DNA from: Nitrospirota bacterium
GTDB taxonomy: Bacteria > Nitrospirota > Nitrospiria > Nitrospirales > Nitrospiraceae
DNA length: 40,758 nucleotides
Direction: 5' to 3'
NCBI GenBank assembly: GCA_020027965.1
Contig: JAHRHE010000011.1
Span: 1-40,758, forward strand
Below are positions 1 through 7,784 of this stretch, one piece after another. A program made the position numbers and the translations under genes. Every line of letters begins with the position of its first letter. Within the stretch, counting starts at the first letter, position 1. The notes beneath the pieces are model-generated. The model was given only the letters and a program-made list of their open reading frames with translations. It made no database searches and had not been told where the DNA came from.

Positions 1-319
1 ACGTGCTCGCGCATCGCGCACACAAGATTTATCGCTTCGGAAAGTGGTGGATGTGTGCTCGCTGGACGCGCGCAGTCTGAGGCTGCTAGGCCACCTGCCC
101 TAAGAGAATGGAGCAGTAAATGAGGTGTGCTCGCTCGGGTAAGGGCGCGTCTTGGCGCGCCCGGGGTGGGCAGGTGAAAATGACGCGCGCAATTGGGGTC
201 AGCCGGGCCACCGGGCTTGTGGGATAGCGGTAAAGGGCGTCGCCGGACACGCGCAGTTGGAGGCACCCCGGGCGCCGCTCCCAAGCATCTGAGTAGTTCT
301 CAAGTGGATTTGTGGGATT
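1..319. other. purA upstream region with short degenerate repeats
   Basis: No convincing gene is seen here. The stretch holds degenerate direct repeats: gtgtgctcgct occurs at 53-63 and 125-135 (a shorter tgctcgc at 4-10). A second motif, roughly gacgcgcgcagt followed by a G-rich tail, occurs near 65-82, 182-199 and 245-263. A perfect 7-bp stem (143-149 with 156-162, 6-nt loop) has no following T-run, so it is not a classical terminator. Open frames across the start of purA on the minus strand look like shadows. Confidence 0.5.
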
Positions 320-1630
<1,311 letters not shown>

Positions 1631-1654
1631 CGGCCCCGATAAGGCATTGGCCGA

Positions 1655-1728
1655 TGGTCAGCGGTCAATGGTAAAATCATGCGCAGCAGGACCACGGATG
1701 GTCTGAATTTACCACTAACCACTGACCA
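1655..1728 (+). repeat. Imperfect hairpin with GACCACT-type tandem repeats after purA
   Basis: The arms 1655-1675 and 1708-1728 pair over 21 bp, with three G-T positions, around a 32-nt loop. The right arm runs into a tandem array of roughly 7-10-bp accactgacc-like units up to 1742. There is no T-run, so the structure may protect the purA mRNA 3' end or be a dispersed repeat rather than an intrinsic terminator. Confidence 0.6.
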
Positions 1729-1751
1729 CCGACCACTGACCACACGGGAGT

Positions 1752-1827
1752 GAGCCGCTAGCTCAGACGGTAGAGCATCGCCCTTTTAAGGCGAGGGCCC
1801 TGGGTTCGAGTCCCAGGCGGCTCACCA
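1752..1827 (+). tRNA. tRNA-Lys (UUU), CCA encoded
   Basis: A full cloverleaf can be drawn. The acceptor stem pairs GAGCCGC (1752-1758) with GCGGCTC (1817-1823), discriminator A1824, encoded CCA 1825-1827. The anticodon stem TCGCC/GGCGA encloses the loop CTTTTAA, giving anticodon UUU. The T arm is CTGGG-TTCGAGT-CCCAG. The 3' 41 bp of the gene is duplicated at 2484-2702, marking it as the probable attachment site of an integrated element. Confidence 0.97.
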
Positions 1828-1963
1828 TCACCACCTTCCCTTCGAGTGCCTGCGTCTCCGGCCATGCCGCGATCAGCGAGTGAAGCGGCCACGCCGCGGT
1901 GCAGGTCCGGGATTGTCAAGATAGCAAAGTCTGACCCCGCCTACTGATGACCCGGCCTACTTC

Positions 1964-2347
1964 CTACATAGCAATGTGTTTCTTCAGGATCTCCGAATCC
2001 TTAATCGCCGGGGTTGTTGGGGCCAGCTCGGCCGCCTTCTTGAATTCAGTCGTCGCCTCTTCATGCTTGCCCATCTTGTCGAGCGTCAGACCAAGATTGT
2101 AGTGGGCCTCAGCCAGGTTGGGATCGGCCTTAATGGCCTTGCGAAAGTGGCCTTCAGACACATCCCAGTGGCCTTGCTTATAGTGTCCGACGCCTTCATC
2201 GTTGCCCATCCGTCCGGCCGAACTGGCAGGGGACATGAGCGCTGAATCTGCTGTCGGCGTCCCACCGCCGGACTTACCGTAGTCGCACCCCACTTCAAGA
2301 ATGAGGAGCCCGAGGACGAGCCCAACAGAGAGAAAAACCTGTTTCAT
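1964..2347 (-). CDS. Small TPR lipoprotein
   Basis: This 127-residue protein has an N-terminal hydrophobic signal (residues 4-19) ending in LEVGC, a plausible though non-ideal lipobox with Cys about residue 21, so export and lipidation are inferred. The mature part holds about two tetratricopeptide repeats (roughly residues 52-115), including the typical AEAHYNLGLTLDKMGKHEEA pattern. TPRs mediate protein-protein contacts; no enzymatic domain is visible. The ATG at 2347 is preceded by a strong AAGGAGG site 6-8 bp upstream. It is the only gene between tRNA-Lys and the interrupted tRNA copy, so it may be the cargo of a small integrated remnant. Confidence 0.8.
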   Translation of the reverse strand: MKQVFLSVGLVLGLLILEVGCDYGKSGGGTPTADSALMSPASSAGRMGNDEGVGHYKQGHWDVSEGHFRKAIKADPNLAEAHYNLGLTLDKMGKHEEATTEFKKAAELAPTTPAIKDSEILKKHIAM

Positions 2348-2483
2348 GGCAACCTCCTTCCAGGATGTTTAATTGGTAACAAAGGGGCCTCTCTTGAGGA
2401 TCAGCCTACTCCTCTCACTTTTCTCTGGTCAACTCCCCGCACTTATGGAACTGACCGGATTTCTAAACCGCGTGTCGCGTTAC

Positions 2484-2702
2484 TAAGGCGAGGGCCATAG
2501 CCCGGATTATTCAGGGAGGCCGTCGCGAGACAGGTGAGGCCGAAGTCCGCCGGGGCTGCTCGGAAGCGAGGGCGACACAGGCGTACCCTGCGGTACGTCG
2601 AGGAGATCGAGCGAGAACAGCTCCGCCGGACAAGAGAATCGACTGTCGCAGTAGGCGTCCCTGAATAGTCCGGGCTCAGTTCGAGTCCCAGGCGGCTCAC
2701 CA
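2484..2702 (+). pseudogene. Partial tRNA-Lys copy (candidate att site), interrupted
   Basis: Positions 2484-2496 are identical to tRNA-Lys 1787-1799 (13 bp, from the anticodon loop on), and 2679-2702 are identical to 1804-1827 (24 bp including CCA). Between the two blocks lies a hairpin element in place of the 4 bp 1800-1803. A partial 3' tRNA copy in direct orientation is the known footprint of tRNA-targeted integration. Here the two copies enclose only about 650 bp and no integrase, so the island is probably a remnant or one of several stacked insertions. Confidence 0.85.
2499..2676. repeat. 178-bp element with 19-bp terminal inverted repeats and nested pairing
   Basis: The ends agcccggattattcaggga (2499-2517) and 2658-2676 are inverted repeats over 19 bp with a single G-T position. 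Inside, 2545-2558 pairs with 2618-2631 (12 Watson-Crick plus one G-T of 14). The block 2525-2533 pairs with 2643-2648 with a small bulge, and an apical hairpin pairs cgtacc (2582-2587) with ggtacg (2592-2597). The element can therefore fold end to end. It carries no credible gene. It has the character of a MITE or a large palindromic repeat; a structured RNA is the alternative. Confidence 0.75.
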
Positions 2703-2838
2703 CTTTCGCACACTCGCAAAGGCCAGTCTCCTCAGCTTCCCCCCACCGACGTGGCAAAGCTCTTAGCTTCCGTTCGCCCCGCGACTCCAATTCAGCCGTT
2801 GATGAACTGTGTTTGAATTCAAACCACGCTCGTAAAGA

Positions 2839-3411
2839 TCAGGACCTGGTTCTGACATTGTGACTGTTGAGCATCCTCGCAAAAATGCCGATGATTGTGG
2901 CTAACCACGAGATTAGGAGTAGCAAGAGGAAACCACCAACGATTAGCCAAATGCTCAGATCTGCCGACCCCAATAATATGACCGCTCCAATACCAATCAC
3001 CAAATAAGTAGAAAGAAGAAACAGCCCTGTGATCTTCTTTCTTGCTGCCAGATCTTGTTCAGGACCTGGGAAGTTGGGGAGTTTGCCCTTGTTAAAGAGC
3101 AGGAAAGCAAGTGGTCCGAGGAGCAGGAATGTTATGTAAGTAAACAACCCCGGTTCTCCTCCGCTCCATGACAAATTCACTCTGTCAGTGCCTGAGTGGA
3201 CCGAAACTATCCCACCGTCAGGCTCAAATGATTTAACGATGAGTCGGAACAAATAAGCTGCAATAGCAGTAAATAAAACAAAGCCACCTACCATTCCAGC
3301 GTCTGGTCCCTTTTCAATCAAAATTAGGAGAACGACGAACGCACCAGATAATGAGACTAGAAACGGCACGGATATGAGTAGAAGCCATAGGAGTTTCATC
3401 GAATTCGGCAT
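2839..3411 (-). CDS. Hypothetical membrane protein, about five to six TM segments
   Basis: I do not recognise a family. The 190-residue product has hydrophobic segments near residues 5-33, 38-60, 88-107, 127-148 and 151-177, leaving a short polar loop around 61-86 and another (GKLPNFPGPEQDLAARKK) near 108-126. It is therefore probably a polytopic inner-membrane protein. The ATG at 3411 has a short AGG-type ribosome-binding site. Base composition is clearly lower in GC than purA or the kdp genes, in keeping with the accessory region. It is transcribed in the same direction as the downstream-numbered CDF gene but separated by about 210 bp. Confidence 0.65.
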   Translation of the reverse strand: MPNSMKLLWLLLISVPFLVSLSGAFVVLLILIEKGPDAGMVGGFVLFTAIAAYLFRLIVKSFEPDGGIVSVHSGTDRVNLSWSGGEPGLFTYITFLLLGPLAFLLFNKGKLPNFPGPEQDLAARKKITGLFLLSTYLVIGIGAVILLGSADLSIWLIVGGFLLLLLISWLATIIGIFARMLNSHNVRTRS

Positions 3412-3476
3412 GCCTGAAGCATTGTTTTTAGAACCTGAAGCTATTTCGCCATAATCTGATTCTCAATCTCGGTGGC

Positions 3477-3593
3477 CTAAAAGCCATCATGGCTCCCTGG
3501 ATGAAGCAAACCGGGGGATGGGAGCAAGCTAAAGCCGAGCAGAGCAGGGCCAATCAGGAAGGTGAGCAGTGCCAAGCGAAGGAACAGCCTCAT
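3477..3593 (-). CDS. Possible 38-residue single-TM peptide
   Basis: An ATG at 3593 opens a 38-codon frame encoding a basic start (MRLFLRLALL) and one hydrophobic segment, ending in PGSHDGF. It lies 28 bp after the stop of the CDF transporter on the same strand. Longer versions of the frame, starting at 3719, would overlap the CDF gene and are less likely. The ribosome-binding site is weak and no homolog is recognised, so this is a tentative call. Confidence 0.3.
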   Translation of the reverse strand: MRLFLRLALLTFLIGPALLGFSLLPSPGLLHPGSHDGF

Positions 3594-3621
3594 AGAAGCC
3601 CTGGCTTTAAGCAATACATCT

Positions 3622-4605
3622 CTAGTGTGAGTGGCTGGGTAACTCGTCATGCTCATGCTCGACAATCCGGTGATGACGTTCACCTGAAGCACTGACAGGA
3701 TCAACGTGAATGGTGGCATTGGCTAGGTACGGCAGGTGGTGCAGCAGTTGATGCCGAACCTCACGGGCAATCTGATGGCCTTGTTCGACCGGAAGATCAG
3801 ACTTTATCGCGATATTGACATCCGCCAACAGCCGATGGCCCAGCCACCGTACCCTCACTTCGGTCACCTCTAAGACCTCTGCTACATGGTGGGCCGCGTG
3901 TCTGACCTCATCGATCACTTCGGGATCAACTCCATCCAGCAGGCGAGTAAAGAGGGATTTTCCTGAATCCCAAACTATCTTGAAGATCACGATCGTGATC
4001 ACCAGACCAACGACCGGATCGGCTTGCGGATATCCAAACCATACGCCGATGATTCCCACGAGGACGCCTAAACTTGTTAAGCCATCGATCCGGGCGTGGT
4101 AGCCATCCGCGACAAGGGCAGCGCTCCCGATCTGTTTTCCCGTACGAATCCGAAAGATCGCGACTAGTTCATTCCCGGCAAAGCCAATCAGAGACGCGGC
4201 AGCCACCGCTCCAAGGTGCTTAATCTCATGAGGCTGAACTAGTGCGTTGAAAGATTCATAGCCTGCCAGCACTCCGCTTACCAGCATGATAAAGACAATG
4301 ACCATTCCGGCAAGGTCCTCAACTCGTCCATATCCATAATTGAATCTCTTGCTAGGTTTCTTCCTAGCCATCAGAAAGGCGACCCATAAAGGGATTGCGG
4401 TTGCCGCATCGCCAAAGTTATGAATCGTATCGGCCAAAAGGGCGACACTGGATGTAAAAACAAGGATGGCCACTTGGACCAGAGCGGTCAGCAGGAGTCC
4501 GAGCATTGACCACTTGACCGCCAAAATTCCTTGCTCTGTCGTCAGTAGAGCTGGATCGAGCGCACCATGAGTATGATCATGGTCGTCAGGCTTATATAGA
4601 TGCAT
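3622..4605 (-). CDS. Cation diffusion facilitator transporter (CzcD/ZnT-like)
   Basis: An inner-membrane proton/divalent-cation antiporter of the CDF family, predicted to export Zn(II), Co(II) or Cd(II). With the ATG at 4605 the protein is 327 residues. It has six TM segments, a His-rich N-terminus (DDHDHTHG) and a cytoplasmic C-terminal dimerisation domain (roughly 220-300), ending in a His-rich tail (EHEHDELPSHSH). The transport site is visible as H62-x3-D66 in TM2 and H170-x3-D174 in TM5, an HD/HD arrangement usual in zinc-type members. The longer frame begins with TTG at 4665 without a ribosome-binding site; the ATG at 4605 fits the family's usual MH...H start. It is the first of three unrelated-subtype CDF genes in 5 kb. 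Confidence 0.9.
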   Translation of the reverse strand: MHLYKPDDHDHTHGALDPALLTTEQGILAVKWSMLGLLLTALVQVAILVFTSSVALLADTIHNFGDAATAIPLWVAFLMARKKPSKRFNYGYGRVEDLAGMVIVFIMLVSGVLAGYESFNALVQPHEIKHLGAVAAASLIGFAGNELVAIFRIRTGKQIGSAALVADGYHARIDGLTSLGVLVGIIGVWFGYPQADPVVGLVITIVIFKIVWDSGKSLFTRLLDGVDPEVIDEVRHAAHHVAEVLEVTEVRVRWLGHRLLADVNIAIKSDLPVEQGHQIAREVRHQLLHHLPYLANATIHVDPVSASGERHHRIVEHEHDELPSHSH

Positions 4606-4753
4606 CTCTTCGTGCCGATGTGGATCGCTATGACGCAACACGAGTGTGTTGATGGTGATGTTCAAAAACCATGGTCCGATCTTAAGTTAAAAGGTGGGAC
4701 AAAAACGAGGAAAAGTTTTGCAGATTCGAAGGGTCAAAAGCCACTCTTTTTGA

Positions 4754-5020
4754 TCAATCTGACTGCTCGACACGCCACTTTATTTTGTCGTCCGGAATGT
4801 TTAAGCACTCCTTTTCAATCTTTACCTTGATTCTGTTCTTCGCTTCATTCACGGCTTCCTCTTCGCTCATATAACGTTGACTGCTTTCTGCACAGAGTAT
4901 AGTGACATTCTCAACGACAGGCTCCTTCCCCTTTCCAAAATCAATTGTCCATTGACTATAACCGTATCCTTTTTCGGGCCCTCTGTTTTCCACAAAGATT
5001 GTCGCGTTTACTTCTCCCAT
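4754..5020 (-). CDS. Hypothetical 88-residue soluble protein
   Basis: No family is recognised. The protein is acidic to neutral, has no signal peptide or TM segment, and shows an N-terminal beta-rich part (NATIFVENRGPEKGYGYSQWTIDFG) followed by a charged helix (SEEEAVNEAKNRIKVKIEKE). The ATG at 5020 has a good GGAGG site 7-8 bp upstream, which supports a real gene. It lies between two CDF transporter genes on the same strand; a role linked to them is only positional inference. Confidence 0.6.
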   Translation of the reverse strand: MGEVNATIFVENRGPEKGYGYSQWTIDFGKGKEPVVENVTILCAESSQRYMSEEEAVNEAKNRIKVKIEKECLNIPDDKIKWRVEQSD

Positions 5021-5106
5021 GGCTGTAACCTCCCGTCTTATCTTGATTCATTCAAAAGTATTTCTTTGTGACCACTCGTCGCATGAACAACAGTTCCAGG
5101 AATGAC

Positions 5107-5772
5107 CTAAGGACTGATGGGCTCCCTAGCGCAACATGTGCGACCCCGGATGGCTTCCCATCCCTCCCAAGCGATGAAAGGGACCATGCCGAGCCCAGCC
5201 AAAGGGTCAGCCCACCACCAGTCTAACCACGCGTTCAAACTAAGCCCGAGCAACAGTATCGCCGAGAGGTACGCACAAATCTCAGTCTGACGAGTTTCTG
5301 CTTCGAGCGCCCCACTCTCCAGACTAGTTGCCACCTTCCGCTTGAGGTGGGCAAGCCAGGGCATCACAATCAGCGACAGCCCAGCCAACACGATGCCAAT
5401 GATACTGTGCTGAGGAGGGATACGCTCGATCAAGTCATGAATCGATTCATAGAGTATGTAGCAGGCCAGCAAGAGGAAGCAGACACCGATAAGCCTCAGG
5501 GCTCGTCGTTCTGCCTGTTCCCGTGTTTCTTCATCCCGATCATGGCTTAATCGCCACAGAGCAGCTAGGCTGCTTGTGACCTCAATAGCGGAATCAAAGC
5601 CGAAGCCAATGAGAGCAATGCTGCCCGCCAGGAATCCAGCCACAAGCGCAATGACGAACTCGGCGGAATTCCAAGCAATGGTCAAATATTGGAGCCTTCG
5701 ACCCCTTGCGAGAAACTGGGCTCTATTTTGAGCTTGTTGGAGGACCGTAAGGCTTGCAGGGGTTGTCGTCAT
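5107..5772 (-). CDS. CDF-like cation transporter without C-terminal domain
   Basis: A 221-residue inner-membrane protein of the CDF superfamily, with about six TM segments (roughly 30-52, 56-75, 94-112, 124-141, 165-180, 188-206) and no cytoplasmic C-terminal dimerisation domain. The TM2 metal-site position reads GFGFDSAIE (D60-x3-E64). The matching TM5 position reads EAETRQTEIC, with Gln and Cys where His/Asp usually sit, so its metal preference cannot be predicted from the classical site. The C-terminus ends in TCCAREP. The ATG at 5772 is used. It shares orientation with the other minus-strand metal gene at 3622 but is 86 bp from the intervening small gene. Confidence 0.8.
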   Translation of the reverse strand: MTTTPASLTVLQQAQNRAQFLARGRRLQYLTIAWNSAEFVIALVAGFLAGSIALIGFGFDSAIEVTSSLAALWRLSHDRDEETREQAERRALRLIGVCFLLLACYILYESIHDLIERIPPQHSIIGIVLAGLSLIVMPWLAHLKRKVATSLESGALEAETRQTEICAYLSAILLLGLSLNAWLDWWWADPLAGLGMVPFIAWEGWEAIRGRTCCAREPISP

Positions 5773-5982
5773 AAACTATTTTAATCCATACAAGCTGACA
5801 ACGAAACCCAACAAAATTCTCTGTTCATGGCCCTGTAGATGATCTGCGGCTTTTCGGCCGATCCGTCTGTATGTGAGTTGACTCAAACCGCCAATTTTTC
5901 TCTCTTAGGCTTCTGTGCTGATGCCCTACGACTGTGCTAAATTTGTGCCACCTGCTGGCTGTGCACCAGCTTAGGCCTATCC

Positions 5983-6633
5983 ATGTGGATAATCGCTGGA
6001 CTCAAGAGCTTCTTCCTCCTTGTCATAAGCTCATCTGTTGTTTTGGGACAGGAAGCCGAAGGAATTCGTCCGCTCTTGACATCGGGCTTGAATGAACTTC
6101 AACGATCTCTTCCTCATGATACTCGATTTCTCACAGATGCCCACTCAATTGAAACCTTCTTGAAGTTAGTTGATGACGCGCCGCCGGATTGGGCCGCAGT
6201 CTATGGCCATGGGAGCCATGACGAGCGGCTGTTTACCTTGAATCGTGAGCGAGATACACTGCGGCAGGGTCGAATAGAAGCTCCAGGGCTAGTGACATTC
6301 TTCTGGGATGGACAGCTGTCCGACTACGATCCACGCCTCGGAGGATTCCGGGTTGCCATCGGGCCTCGGATGACTCCGACCAGATGGGGCCTTGTACGGT
6401 TCAAACCTGACAGCCTACCATCAGAGCTGGTCGCAGTGGTTTCGTCCCAGACACGCAACGCTCTACAGAAAGATGCGGTAGCACGCACGAAGATTGAGAT
6501 CATTGTTGCCATGACGGGGCGGCTTATTCCCGAAGAGTCAATCATCTACGACTTTGCCCATGACGAACCTGGGAAAGGAATGGTCATGCCTGTGGTACGG
6601 ATCGAGCGGCTGGACTATCTCCTATCCGAGTAA
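5983..6633 (+). CDS. Hypothetical exported protein
   Basis: No family is recognised. The 216-residue product begins with a typical Sec signal (MWIIAGLKSFFLLVISSSVVLGQ), with cleavage likely after the Gly or Gln near residue 22-23. The mature region is about 190 residues without TM segments or Cys motifs. It contains an FWDGQLSDYDPRLGGFRVAIGP stretch near 105-126 and a beta-rich C-terminal part. It stands alone on the plus strand between minus-strand genes. It is followed by a 10-bp perfect inverted repeat. Confidence 0.65.
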   Translation: MWIIAGLKSFFLLVISSSVVLGQEAEGIRPLLTSGLNELQRSLPHDTRFLTDAHSIETFLKLVDDAPPDWAAVYGHGSHDERLFTLNRERDTLRQGRIEAPGLVTFFWDGQLSDYDPRLGGFRVAIGPRMTPTRWGLVRFKPDSLPSELVAVVSSQTRNALQKDAVARTKIEIIVAMTGRLIPEESIIYDFAHDEPGKGMVMPVVRIERLDYLLSE

Positions 6634-6706
6634 TGTTCCCGAGCCCAACACTTCGCCGATCCGCAGCCGATCAAGCAATGGGCTGTGGTGGCAAAGTTTG
6701 AAATAC

Positions 6707-6737
6707 GGGCGGCTTAACCCTAAAGGCTAAGCCGCCC
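6707..6737. terminator. 10-bp perfect hairpin without T-run
   Basis: The arms gggcggctta (6707-6716) and taagccgccc (6728-6737) are perfectly complementary around an 11-nt loop. It lies between a plus-strand gene (ends 6633) and a minus-strand gene (ends 6871), where a bidirectional transcription stop would be expected. The lack of a T-tract on either side weakens the terminator call. Confidence 0.45.
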
Positions 6738-6870
6738 AACTAGTCAGCTAAATAGCCCATGTACCCATTGCCACACATTTGAGGCAGCTTCAAATGGGCA
6801 GAAGCCTAATATTTCAACCCATGGACACATCGCTCCTCACCTCCTTTTGCCTGACATTATTTCGTGAACT

Positions 6871-7176
6871 CTACGAACAGGACATTTGGCCTAATTGAAT
6901 ATTCTGAAGGACGTCCCGATACATCGCGCAGCTCTCTTTGATCTTTCCACTATCAGATTCATGCTTCTGAACACACTGCCGATAGGCTTTCAGCAGATCG
7001 GTCACTTCGCGGCTCATCTCAGCATTGGCTTGCCGCTGGCGGTAATCCATGCATCGCATGGCGTCTTTACCAGTTAGCGTTGAGCAATCTTCCTTCGCAT
7101 ATTGGGTAAAACTCCCGCAGCTCGCCAACATTGGCATCACGAGGACAGTCATGAGAACACTCTTTGAGATCTTCAC
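6871..7176 (-). CDS. Small cysteine-containing lipoprotein
   Basis: With the GTG at 7176 the product is 101 residues: a signal peptide (KISKSVLMTVLVMPMLASC) with a good lipobox MLASC, then a helical mature part with spaced cysteines (DCST, RCMD, QCVQ, SCAM, MSCS) that could form disulfides in the periplasm. The longer frame from 7230 would put 18 non-signal residues first and lacks a ribosome-binding site. The GTG has AAAGGGGG about 8 bp upstream. The function is unknown; TPR or enzyme motifs are absent. Confidence 0.7.
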   Translation of the reverse strand: MKISKSVLMTVLVMPMLASCGSFTQYAKEDCSTLTGKDAMRCMDYRQRQANAEMSREVTDLLKAYRQCVQKHESDSGKIKESCAMYRDVLQNIQLGQMSCS

Positions 7177-7276
7177 TGTTGTTTCCCCCTTTCTCACGGT
7201 TTCTTGCAGAAGCACGAGTACGCGCAGCACTCAGCTGCAGAATTGATTGGAATGCTCAGTTGACCGAGAAGGAAAA

Positions 7277-7630
7277 TCAGATACGAAGGACGGAGAGTTT
7301 GAGCAAAAGATATTGCGGATGCTGCCGAGGTTGGTGATGATAGTGATACCAAGCGGTATAGATTTGGGAAGCTTGTGTCGCAATCTGATCGAGCCCATGG
7401 AAATCAAATGCCAGTACTAATTTAGAATGCTGACCATCGGGGATACTCACGGTCGATTCCACACTCATTGTCTTAAAAATATCGCAAAACTGCGGAACCT
7501 GTTTGTCCTGTGATGAAGGGCAATTTCCCATCATTGAAAGAGGAGAGGAGTCGAAGGGAACGAGACACGCATAGGCGTTGAACGTCATGACTGACAACAG
7601 CAAGATGAGGGCAATGGCAACGGCTCGCAT
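7277..7630 (-). CDS. Hypothetical exported protein with cysteines
   Basis: A 117-residue protein with an N-terminal signal (MRAVAIALILLLSVMTFNAYA) and likely cleavage before CLVPF. The mature part has three or four cysteines (CLVPF, GNCPSS, FCDIF) and a His-rich C-terminal stretch (WYHYHHQPRQHPQ). Cys and His clusters on an exported protein beside metal transporters suggest, but do not show, metal binding. The family is not recognised. It is divergent from the CDF cassette at 7685. Confidence 0.6.
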   Translation of the reverse strand: MRAVAIALILLLSVMTFNAYACLVPFDSSPLSMMGNCPSSQDKQVPQFCDIFKTMSVESTVSIPDGQHSKLVLAFDFHGLDQIATQASQIYTAWYHYHHQPRQHPQYLLLKLSVLRI

Positions 7631-7713
7631 AAGAAAAATTCTAGCCCCCCCGAGTTCTGAAAGTCAACAGGGTGTGGCCGTAGGGTAGTGGGTCAGTTTG
7701 ACTCCGGGCGGCT

Positions 7714-7762
7714 TTCACGATCATGGAAAGGCCATCGATAATTGTTCCGGTTCTGGAACAAT
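7714..7762 (+). promoter_or_regulatory. Putative promoter and operator dyad of the CDF cassette
   Basis: A possible promoter is ttcacg (7714-7719), 17 bp, gataat (7737-7742). It runs into a perfect 8-bp dyad attgttcc (7741-7748) and ggaacaat (7755-7762) with a 6-nt spacer, about 22 bp before the chosen start codon. A dyad at this place suits a repressor site or a leader hairpin. Both calls rest on pattern alone. Confidence 0.35.
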
Positions 7763-7784
7763 GGGAATGTGGCATGGCGGCAGA

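Larger units (their letters stand above)
2348..2838. other. Gene-free stretch holding the split tRNA-Lys copy
   Basis: No gene is supported here. The part next to 2347 contains the ribosome-binding site of the TPR lipoprotein and presumably its promoter. From 2484 to 2702 lies the tRNA-Lys fragment with its inserted hairpin element. A 14-bp perfect palindrome gtttgaattcaaac lies at 2811-2824, downstream of the next minus-strand gene. The 115-residue minus-strand frame over 2443-2790 reads through the palindromic element and is not credible. Confidence 0.6.

Noticed and set aside
2443-2790. 115-codon minus-strand frame near the tRNA copy
   Set aside because: It runs through the palindromic element and the tRNA fragment, so it is a by-product of those sequences.
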